From assembly GCA_003427395.1 (NCBI GenBank), contig BFEA01000061.1, positions 723,513-761,420 of the forward strand: a stretch of DNA of 37,908 nucleotides, in the 5' to 3' direction. The notes under the pieces were generated by a model. That model ran no database searches. It was not told the DNA's origin and saw only the letters and a list, made by a program, of their open reading frames with translations. Source of the DNA: Chara braunii. Lineage: Eukaryota > Streptophyta > Charophyceae > Charales > Characeae. Shown in pieces: positions 1 to 6,477 of this stretch. A program made the translations under genes and the position numbers. Numbering within the stretch: the first letter of the stretch is position 1; the number at the start of each line of letters is the position of its first letter.

Positions 1-105
1 CGCTGGCACTAGAGGCACAGCATGGCCGCCTAGTAACGGCCCCGACCACTGCCGCTCGACCTGACCGGAAAAAACCGTAGCAGGAAGCTAGCGAAGTCGT
101 AGTAT

Positions 106-139
106 ATATCGTCACAAATAGAACTGCCCGGTAAACCGT
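106..139 (-). repeat. Fragment of the hammerhead-associated module
   Basis: Read on the minus strand, this segment carries the same ACGGTTTACCGG...TTGTGACGATATA string that lies downstream of the hammerhead at 14944-15010 (around 15053-15085). It is bounded by TA-rich sequence on both sides, as in the other copies. No ribozyme core is present here. It is a short partial copy, recognised only by similarity within the window. Confidence 0.5.
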
Positions 140-344
140 ATATATATATATATATTGTCATTGTCACACTGTGAATCGGAGGGCAAAGGCGGAAAATAGC
201 CTTAGGAGTCGTGGTAGGTAGGTAGTGAAAGGAAAAAGATACAGTAATTTCCATGACAATGGCCGAACAGTCACCCGATGAGGTGAAGACAAAAAAAAAA
301 AGAAAAAAAAAAAGGGAAAGAAAGAAGAAAGATATCATCAGAGT

Positions 345-478
345 AACCGACCGGCTCTAGGTAATTCAGAATAATTTATTAATTTAATATTGTTTTACTC
401 ATCTGCTTCCAGTGGGGATAGAACTCGGGTCTGCATTTATTTAACAGTTCAGGGGTGCATAGGAACTGAACTAGGCCC
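345..478 (-). mobile_element. tRNA-derived SINE-like element, copy 1
   Basis: On the minus strand a degenerate A box (GGCCTAGTTCAGTTCC, near 477-462) is followed about 35-40 bp later by a B-box-like string (CCCGAGTTCTATCC, near 428-414). An AT-rich tail and the ending CTGAATTACCTAGAGCCGGT then follow. The 2290-2437 copy has the same order of parts and the same ending, so this is a dispersed family rather than a tRNA gene. The cloverleaf is not convincing: the acceptor and anticodon arms do not pair. It would have been transcribed by RNA polymerase III from the internal boxes if ever active. Confidence 0.6.
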
Positions 479-554
479 CGTGGTATATGTCACTATTTCA
501 CTGTCTCAACCCCTATAGAGTAAACGGAAAAGGAAGCAGGACACAGGAACGAGG

Positions 555-1035
555 CAGATGGGATGAGAAGGTGTGAGAGAAGGGAGGGGAGGGAGGAGGG
601 AGGAGGAATACGAGAAGGCCATGAAGAGGAGAAGGAAGAAGGAGAAGGAGAGTAAGAAGACGAAGTTGATAAACAGGGAACAGATGAGTCCGAAAAATAT
701 CAGATGGGGGGAAGGAGGGGGGAGGAGGGAGGAGGGAGGAGGAAGGAGGGACGAGGGAGAAGAAGGGAGGGAGGGAGAAGGAGAAGGCAGGGAATAAGTG
801 TTATCGCTACATTACCTATATTTAATTCCGCCTGGGGCCTGCGGGGGAAGGAGGGGGAGCAGGGAGGAGGGAGGAGGGAGGAGGTAGAAGGGAGAAGGGA
901 AGGAGGGAGAAGGTGAGGAGGGAGGAGGGAGAAAGGGAGGAGGGAGAGAAGGGGAGGAGGGAGGAGGAGAAGGCTTGGAATAAGCGTTGTCGCTGCATTA
1001 CCTATACTTAATTGCCGCTTGAGGCCTGCAGGGGC
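555..1035. repeat. Polypurine GGGAGGA tract with an embedded 65-bp duplication
   Basis: The plus strand is almost pure purine, built of GGGAGGA and GAGAAGG units. Two non-purine islands, about 784-845 and 968-1034, are diverged copies of each other (both contain GCATTACCTATA or CTACATTACCTATA, then TTAATT, then GGCCTGC). They are spaced about 184 bp apart, so the tract is a higher-order tandem duplication. The long open frames across it are glycine/arginine/glutamate runs and are low complexity, not genes. Confidence 0.75.
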
Positions 1036-1334
1036 TGTGTCTCGTACAGTGCTGAAGCAGCCTCCCATTGGCGCTGATCCTCCTCGATCGCTCGCCCTTC
1101 AAATTAGAAACTAAAAAAATATATATATATATACCGGCTCAGGGCACGGTTTTTTTCATCAGGAATCCTAGTTAAAAATAAAAACAAACAATAAAACACA
1201 TAAAATATATAATTTATCTCATTAACAAATCTTCACTCAGAAGACTCGGAGATCTTTCTACGCTACTTCTTCCCTCTTGCTTAATCAGCCTTCCTCGAAG
1301 ACACCCCCAAGAACCGAAGGGGTCCTCCCTCTAA

Positions 1335-1446
1335 AAGGGGGGCGACGGGGAAGAAGGGGTGGGGGTGGGTGTCGACGTGGGGGTGGGTGGGTGGGTGTGG
1401 GTGGGTGGGTGGGTGTGGGGGGGCCCGGGGAGTTGGGGGCTATTGT

Positions 1447-1477
<31 letters not shown>
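1335..1477 (+). repeat. G-rich GGGTGGGT tract followed by poly-A
   Basis: From about 1338 to 1433 the plus strand has many runs of three or more G separated by one to three bases, mostly GGGTGGGTGGGTGTGGG. This is a textbook G-quadruplex-forming pattern. A run of about 27 A starts at 1451. The two together look like simple-sequence expansion. No gene is seen. Confidence 0.75.
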
Positions 1478-1625
1478 CAGCTTGGAAGTTCTAACTCCTC
1501 GGTCGTCCCTCCTCTAGATATCAACTCCTACTACTAGATTATTATCCACAGCGACAACGATTACTATTCATTGAATCTGACCAAATCATATGGGCCGAGG
1601 GATGACTATTCATTGAATCAGACCG

Positions 1626-1886
1626 AATTACATCGATCGAGATCGACATCCACATCGACCGATCGATCGATTGCTCGATCGACACAGAGGGCATCGACAC
1701 ACCACTCTCGACATGTGTAAAATGCAAGTGAACTTCCCGCTAGAATATGGTCAGATGCATCCGCCACAATTTTGTCTTTTTCACATTTCGAGAGTGGTGT
1801 GACGAGGCCCAGAGTGAGCAACAAGGATGACTATTTCCATCGACATCGATCGATCGATCGACACAGATAGATAGATAGATAGATAG

Positions 1887-1945
<59 letters not shown>
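1626..1945. repeat. Compound microsatellites (ATCG)n, (ATAG)n and (GA)n
   Basis: ATCGATCG-type tetranucleotide repeats occur at 1626-1686 and 1836-1862. They pass into ATAG repeats (about 1865-1886) and then a pure GA run of about 50 bp (about 1890-1943). The MITE at 1689-1810 sits between the two ATCG blocks. Confidence 0.85.
1689..1810. mobile_element. MITE family A, short 122-bp form
   Basis: The termini read GGGCATCGACACACCACTCT and its inverted partner ending GTGTGACGAGGCCC. The direct triplet AGA flanks both ends (1686-1688 and 1811-1813), giving a 3-bp target-site duplication. The core contains GGTCAGATGCATCCGCC, shared with the 20230-20351 copy of the same length. It has no coding capacity, so movement would need a transposase supplied elsewhere. 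The 3-bp duplication suggests a PIF/Harbinger-like or CACTA-like source; the superfamily is unresolved. Confidence 0.75.
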
Positions 1946-1946
<1 letters not shown>

Positions 1947-2059
1947 TGGCCTTAAGATTAGATTAATTACTGTATGTCCTTCTGACTACACGAAGACCTC
2001 GTCGAGACGTCGTTCTCGATTCCCTATCTCTACGATCACCGCCATAGCTTCGGCAGGCA

Positions 2060-2179
2060 GGCCATAGTCACACTAGGACTTCTTCTATAAAGCTCTGGTC
2101 GTGATCGCAGCCAGATTCATCCAGGTCTAGTCGTAATCGCAGTCAGATGCATTTTGGAAAGTGCTGGTGTGTGTCTGCC
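2060..2179. mobile_element. MITE family D, diverged copy
   Basis: The ends read GGCCATAGTCACACTAGGACTT and AAAGTGCTGGTGTGTGTCTGCC, which are imperfect inverted repeats of each other. The core carries two GTCAGATGCAT / CCAGATTCATCCAG strings, as in the copies at 2841-2961 and 3044-3157. No clear target duplication remains. Confidence 0.55.
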
Positions 2180-2289
2180 TCAGAAGGCGAACCCCCTCAG
2201 TCTTAGCAACTGCAGAGAAAGAGGACGGAACAGTCTCTGTGATGCTATGGGAGGGGAGGCGGAAGGATCGTCATTGAACTAACCGGCCC

Positions 2290-2437
2290 AAGTAAAGTAA
2301 TTCAGATTTTTTTATTTATTAAAAAGTAAGCTTTTTTTTTTTTTTTTTCAGAAATTTCTGGTCATCTGCTCTTAGCTGGATTCGAACTCGGATCTGTATT
2401 TCAGCAGTTTGTGGGTGTGCCAACTGAGCCATAGGGT
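2290..2437 (-). mobile_element. tRNA-derived SINE-like element, copy 2
   Basis: On the minus strand the head reads CCTATGGCTCAGTTGGCA (A box, near 2434-2417). About 25-30 bp later comes CCGAGTTCGAATCC (B box, near 2391-2378), a near-perfect pol III internal promoter. Downstream are GAGCAGATGACCAG, a run of about 18 A, and the ending CTGAATTAC...GGCCGGTTAGTT shared with copy 1. The acceptor-stem pairing of a real tRNA is absent. This is the better preserved of the two copies. Confidence 0.7.
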
Positions 2438-2469
2438 CATTGGAGGAAGTATCTTTCTCCCCGACCTCA

Positions 2470-2500
<31 letters not shown>

Positions 2501-2763
2501 TAAAACAGAAAAAAAAAAGAATCAGACACCTTTTTTTTTTTTCCCTCTCAATTTCACCTCACAATACCTACCTACCACTACTACTAATTTATTTATTTTT
2601 TATTTTTATTTATATATTTTTTATTTTTACAGTCCCCGCTCGGAAACTTCCAGGCCGTCGAGATCCGATCTATTCGACGGCCGTACTGAGTCACTCGATG
2701 CCACACGTGATCGAAATCCTGAACGGCGTGGTAGAATACCTTGCTAGTGGGTCCAGGCCCCTG
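2438..2763. other. AT-rich low-complexity spacer
   Basis: The stretch holds (AAAAT)n, T runs, TTTAT repeats and a short unique segment at 2632-2763 that immediately precedes arm L. No gene or recognisable element is seen. The open frame across it is simple sequence at its N-terminal half and has no recognisable domain. Confidence 0.6.
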
Positions 2764-2840
2764 ATTGTAGGCATAACCTGTAGCGAAAACTAGAGACGAT
2801 TGGAAAGGCCGCTGACTGTTTTAACTCTTGAGTATTGTGA

Positions 2841-2961
2841 GGGGATACTCGAACTAGGACTTTTTCGGCTCAGCTCTGGACGTGATTGCGGTCAGATGCA
2901 TCCAGATCGGGCCGCAATTGAGGTCAGATACATTTAGAAAAGTGCTAGTCTGACTATACCC
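2841..2961. mobile_element. MITE family D, 121 bp with TGA duplication
   Basis: The left end is GGGGATACTCGAACTAGGAC and the right end is GTGCTAGTCTGACTATACCC, imperfect inverted repeats. TGA lies directly outside both ends (2838-2840 and 2962-2964), a 3-bp target duplication. The core has two GTCAGATGCATCCAG-type strings. The arm R counterpart, 20444-20564, has the complementary TCA on both sides. Confidence 0.75.
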
Positions 2962-3043
2962 TGAGGCAAAACTGGTGGAAGTTTGTTTCCAAGCACCTGT
3001 GATTGACTTCCCCCAGAGTTTTGACTTGAAAGATGATGTCACT

Positions 3044-3157
3044 GGGCATACTCACACCAGGACTTCTTTTCCACTGGGTTCTGGACGTAATTCCAGTCAT
3101 GTACATTCACGTCCTGTTGTTACTGTCCAGGAAAGTCCTAGTGTGGTGAGTACGCCC
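3044..3157. mobile_element. MITE family D, second copy in arm L
   Basis: The termini are GGGCATACTCACACCAGGAC and TCCTAGTGTGGTGAGTACGCCC (the latter in two parts, TCCTAGTGTGG then TGAGTACGCCC), forming a strong inverted pair. In arm R the matching copy (20120-20358) is interrupted by MITE A, so this copy is the uninterrupted allele. The flanking triplets are not identical. Confidence 0.65.
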
Positions 3158-3309
3158 TCAGATCCGCTTTGGTCCCCCAGTGTAACAGTTTCCCTATTAA
3201 GAAAGTGCGTGTTTCATGACCAACGTCTTCTTTCCTCATTAACCTTCCGGCTATTTTTCGAAAAAAGACGCCCAACTTCTGTCCCCACATAAACGTTTCT
3301 CCTCTGTGT

Positions 3310-3416
3310 GGGCCTAGTTGCACTACTCGCCATCCGCCAACATTTTGAATGCATCTGGACAACAGTAAGTCCAGATGCATTCGAAATGCTGGCGGATGGC
3401 GAGTAGTGCAACTAGG
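3310..3416. repeat. Near-perfect 48-bp palindrome (foldback element)
   Basis: Bases 3313-3360 and 3369-3416 are inverted copies matching at about 46 of 48 positions, with an 8-base loop (AACAGTAA). The ends start CCTAGTTGCACTACTCGCC, the terminal sequence of MITE family B, and the centre holds GTCCAGATGCATTC. RNA from either strand would fold into one long hairpin. The arm R partner is 19878-19984. Confidence 0.85.
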
Positions 3417-3435
3417 ACACACACAAACACACACA

Positions 3436-3500
3436 CTCAACCTCCTGATGAGTCGGTGAAAGTCCGACGAAACAGTCTACAGTCATGCTTTTTTTTTTAG
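3436..3500 (+). ncRNA. Hammerhead ribozyme core, copy 1 (substrate strand lost)
   Basis: The conserved box CTGATGA (3445-3451) is followed by helix II (GTCGG paired with CCGAC, loop TGAAAGT) and the box GAAA (3469-3472). The 3' strand of helix III is present (ACAGTCTAC). Upstream there is only (CA)n-like sequence and CTCAACCTC, so the 5' strand of helix I, the cleavage triplet and the 5' strand of helix III are missing. It is therefore an enzyme half without its own cis substrate. The run CAGTCATGC then T9 follows. Confidence 0.7.
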
Positions 3501-3502
3501 CA

Positions 3503-3567
3503 TATNACCTCCTGATGAGTCGGTGAAAGTCCGACGAAACAGTCTACAGTCATGCTTTTTTTTTTAG
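3503..3567 (+). ncRNA. Hammerhead core, copy 2, beside an N
   Basis: Apart from the N at 3506, this repeats copy 1 (CTGATGA 3512-3518, GAAA 3536-3539) through the T run and AGCATAT. It continues into AGCGAATATGACAACACACA, the natural flank seen in arm R. Arm R holds a single copy. The N at the joint suggests that two overlapping sequence ends were placed side by side. Confidence 0.6.
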
Positions 3568-3608
3568 CATATAGCGAATATGACAACACACACACACACA
3601 CACACACA

Positions 3609-4383
3609 GGGCCTAGTTGCACTACTCGCCCGTCAAAATTCGTGGCGGTGCGTGGAGAGTGAAAAATATGAAAATCGCGTCGAACTCGAGGCCTGCTTGC
3701 ACTTAGGGCCTCGCCACACCACTCTTGAAACGGGGAATTTTTTCAAGAGCTGTCAGACGTTCTCAAGAGTTGGGTTTTCAAGAGTTTCCGGCCCCTCACC
3801 ACACAGCACTCTCGAAAGGGCGATGGTGTTGGACAACCTATGAAAAAAGACAGTCGTACAGCTTAGTTTTTCCGAATGGCGTCAACTCTCGAAAATCGAA
3901 AGTCCCTCAAGGGTTTGGTCGAGGACGCTTGAAAATGCACGAGTTGCAGGCTGGGGTTTCCCATCTTTCAAGAGCTGCTCTTGAAAGGGTTTCAAGAGCT
4001 GCTCTGACAGCCCTTGACTGCCCCAAGTTTCGAGAGGCTGTGTGGCAATGCACCAACTCTTGAAAACGAGTTTTCAAGAGTGGTGTGGCGAGGCCCTTAC
4101 TCGCCACTAGATTTCTTCTACGGAAAAATTATTTTTTTTTGTCTACCCGATGTCGACTCGTAAAGCCCTGCACTCTCCAAAAAGTTGTTTTGTGGAGAGG
4201 TCCGAGGACCACCCTCCACAAGCCGCCGTGCACAGGCGGGGAAACCTAATTCACTCTCTACAACTTGTGTCGACAGTGTGGCGAGCCGTCTGACACATTT
4301 TGCATTCGTCAAGTTTGGTGAGTAAGTGAAACCAGGTGCCTACTCGCCAAACTTGACATTTGGCGAGTAGTGCAACTAGGCCC
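3609..4383. mobile_element. MITE family B in a (CA)n target, carrying nested MITE A
   Basis: The left end GGGCCTAGTTGCACTACTCG and the right end CGAGTAGTGCAACTAGGCCC are perfect inverted repeats. ACA flanks both sides, but the site is a CA microsatellite, so the duplication is only compatible, not proven. With the nested element and its triplet removed the element is about 391 bp. The interior has further inverted segments (for example TTTGGTGAGTA / TACTCGCCAAA near 4314-4352). There is no coding capacity. Confidence 0.8.
3716..4096. mobile_element. MITE family A, long 381-bp form, TTA duplication
   Basis: The ends are GGGCCTCGCCACACCACTCT and AGTGGTGTGGCGAGGCCC, perfect inverted repeats, flanked by TTA on both sides (3713-3715 and 4097-4099). 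It sits inside MITE B, so it inserted later. The body is rich in small palindromes built from CTTTCAAGAG / CTCTTGAAAG. The arm R copy (19275-19652) has the complementary TAA duplication. Confidence 0.85.
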
Positions 4384-5083
4384 ACACACACAGGGCCTCG
4401 CTGCACGGTGCACGAAACGAAAAAAAAAAACGACTTCGTTTCGTGGAGTCGCCGCACAGCACCCACCTTTCTTCCCATTTTATTGCAGGATCCACAAAAT
4501 TCTGCCAGTGTTGTTCCCACCACCTCCAAATCCTTTTGGAGGCTGGGCACTCCCACCAAAGATGCTTAGTCGACTCAAAAGGCCAACTGCATCTTGAACA
4601 TTTCAGTTCCACTGTCATTCCCTTCCCTGCAAGCCATACCGCTGAAGGCGTGACCATCAGTGAAAGCATCCACAGGATGCTAACTTGTTTACCATTCGGA
4701 AGATGTGTTAAGGTCTCCCACAGAGTAGCGAACATTGGAGCGGCAGCAGACAAATCCTCTGTAGAAATTGTTTGCCACCTGCTTACAGCAACTTCTGCTG
4801 GGGTCCTCTGCTTGGACCGTTGTTCCCTCATTTGATAGCCTGTTGCCAGTGTGTATTCAGCTATGCTTACGGTTGTATGGCGCGCCTCGCCAATTGACCA
4901 ACTCCAAGCCAATGGGTCTATACATAGCTTCCTCAAAGTTGTTCGGCCTACCCAAGTCGGCATTCGATTCGTTGCTGACCCTCGGACGCTAATGTAATAC
5001 GTGCCTGTGGGGGATCGTTCCACCTCATGATGACTCTTGTTTCCACAAAGGACAGTCTGTTGGTGTGCTGGTCGCAGCGCCAT
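4376..5083 (-). pseudogene. LINE ORF2 C-terminus with zf-RVT finger, fused to MITE C
   Basis: This is the last part of an L1-type ORF2 protein, in a different frame from the preceding segment. Around residues 162-179 it shows C-S-R-C ... H-L-W-W-E-C, the CCHC pattern C-x2-C-x8-H-x4-C of the zf-RVT domain, followed by the usual Trp/Arg-rich stretch (KRIWRWW). Real LINE homology ends near residue 206, at about 4467. The final 29 residues (from VLCGDSTKR) are translated from MITE C and are not LINE protein. The natural C-terminus and 3' UTR with poly-A are absent, so the copy is 3' truncated. The product would be non-functional. Confidence 0.8.
4393..4466. mobile_element. MITE family C, terminal 74 bp only
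   Basis: It starts GGGCCTCGCTGCACGGTGCA and contains a hairpin (ACGAAACGAAA, A run, CGACTTCGTTTCGT). The full 458-bp copy is at 18521-18978. Here the element stops at 4466, where LINE sequence begins, marking a breakpoint rather than a natural end. Confidence 0.75.
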
Positions 5084-5991
5084 TCCTCCATCTTTCTAAA
5101 CCCACTTGGTGTGATTTCTACCAATTTCCAGATCTTTTCTCCCTCCTCACTCTCTGCTACGGACCAAGTCCCTAGCGGATCCACTCCGTTTGGGCCCAGT
5201 ACTTGTTTCCACTCTTCCGGAATACCTGCCAGCAACTGCCTCCAATGGTCCTCAACGTTCCTAAGACCTCTTAACTCTCCCTTTACCTCTGCCAATGGGC
5301 GCCAAGTCCCTAACAGGTCAGACCACAGATCCCCAATCCTTACTATCCCTCTTCTGATCCATGATTGCCCGAAGGAGCCCGTGGATCCATCTGCTGCAAA
5401 GGTTTCATTCCCTCCTTTCACGATCCGCGGATTTTCAAACAAACCGCGGATTTTCAAACAAAATCTGTGCCTTTATTTCCTCCTTGGTTTTGGGTGGGGT
5501 GCTAGCTTGTTCCATGCTCGTAGCACCTCTCTCCAGAATCTTGATCTCAGCCTTTTCTTCCTGTAGGATGGGATAAATATGCAGGCCCACACGTCTTGGG
5601 GCCGGTGTAGCTCCCACTCACCCATCAGAACCTGTTCTGCAAGCTCCACCCACTGTTCTTTGGACGGGGCTGTTGCAATCTTGTTGACCCAATTACATAG
5701 CTGTGCTTGATTCTTCTTTGCTGGGTCGACAAAACCCAATCCTCCCGGAGATCTCGAAAAGGTCAACAGATCCCAGGCCACTTTCACCAGGAAACCTTCT
5801 CCATTCTGTGCTCTTGGTTTCCACAGAAAGCGTGCTACCAGTCTCTTTATAGCCTGCAGAATTCCCGCCGCCACTTCTCTTACTGTGCAGACAAACCAAA
5901 GGATGGAAAACAGTGCAGTATTCGACACTAGTACTCTACCAATAATTGACAGGTGCCAAAGCATTCTCCATGTTGTCAATCTGACCGCCAC
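4948..5991 (-). pseudogene. LINE ORF2 region after the RT palm, one internal stop
   Basis: One reading frame runs from 5991 to 4948 with a single stop at 5473-5475. The first part carries the post-RT motif LSIIGRVLVSNT, then VARFLWKPR and GGLGFVDPAKKNQAQLCNW, all typical of plant LINE ORF2 after the palm. The second part (RGIVRIGDLWSDLLGTW) is the linker before the zinc finger. A 19-bp direct duplication (5425-5462) next to the stop adds residues FENPRIV-like twice. A frameshift near 5000-5030 moves the frame to the zf-RVT segment. The protein would have been the thumb/connection part of the retrotransposon polymerase. Confidence 0.8.
5425..5462. repeat. 19-bp tandem duplication inside the LINE
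   Basis: CCGCGGATTTTCAAACAAA occurs twice head to tail (5425-5443 and 5444-5462). It probably arose by replication slippage after the LINE inserted. The length, not a multiple of three, shifts the frame in this region. Confidence 0.85.
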
Positions 5992-6477
5992 GCGCTGCTG
6001 AGAAAAGAGTACTCTGTCATTACTCCTTTCAGTGCGTTCATTGATGATGGCGTATGCTCGCTGACCACAAACAGATCGTCAGCGAGAGCTTTCACCTTGC
6101 ATTCTGATCCACTGTGGAGCCTCAATCCTTTGATGAGAGGGTTACGTCGGATTCTGTTGAGGAGAACCTCCATCTGCAATACGAACAGCAAGGGAGCAAG
6201 GGGACACCCCTGTCGCAGCGAGCGAGTGAGCTTGAAAGGAGTGGATAAGTGGCAGTTGATCATGACTGCTGAAGTCGAGAGGTGTACATCATCACTGTCC
6301 ACTTGCAGAAATTAGCACCGAATCCCATTCTTTTCAATGTTGTGAACACGAAAGGCCATCCCACCTTATCATACGCTTTCTCCAAATCTAGCAGCAGGTC
6401 GCCGAGTCCAAGTTCTCCGACTGAATTACTTCCAGAACCTCGATTGCTGTGATGATATTGTTGAAGATTGACCGTCC
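5976..6477 (-). pseudogene. LINE reverse-transcriptase palm, frameshifted
   Basis: Reading down the minus strand from 6477, the frame first gives GRSIFNNIITAIEVLEV (RT block 2). After a shift near 6415 it gives DLEKAYDKVGW, motif A with its catalytic Asp. A second shift near 6302-6240 leads to SLRQGCPLAPLLF (motif B) and then VKALADDLFVV, motif C with the Asp pair retained and Leu-Ala in place of the usual Tyr-Ala. At least two frameshifts separate these blocks. The order and spacing are those of non-LTR reverse transcriptases. Confidence 0.85.

Larger units (their letters stand above)
2764..4466 (+). repeat. Arm L: 1.7-kb nested-MITE block, inverted partner of 18905-20640
   Basis: The outer end ATTGTAGGCATAACCTG and the inner end CCGCACAGCACCCAC match the reverse complement of arm R at 20640 and 18905. 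In between, the same elements appear in the same order: MITE D, MITE D, long palindrome, hammerhead core, (CA)n, MITE B carrying MITE A, then the tip of MITE C. Differences are small mismatches, one extra hammerhead copy here beside an N at 3506, and one MITE A insertion present only in arm R. The inner end is cut abruptly by LINE sequence at 4467. Confidence 0.9.

Noticed and set aside
700-1068. Frames in the purine tract on both strands
   Set aside because: Leu/Pro/Ser or Gly/Arg/Glu repeats dictated by the GGGAGGA repeat.
2375-2436. Functional tRNA gene on the minus strand
   Set aside because: The A and B boxes are good, but the acceptor and anticodon stems do not pair and a second copy with SINE structure exists.
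3436-3567. Treating both arm L hammerhead cores as complete cis-cleaving ribozymes
   Set aside because: Upstream sequence cannot supply helix I, the triplet or the helix III partner; an alternative type I layout using GTC at the 3' side would leave helix I unpaired.
4376-4597. Plus-strand frames at 4360-5566 opposite the LINE
   Set aside because: They are antisense shadows of the ORF2 coding strand.
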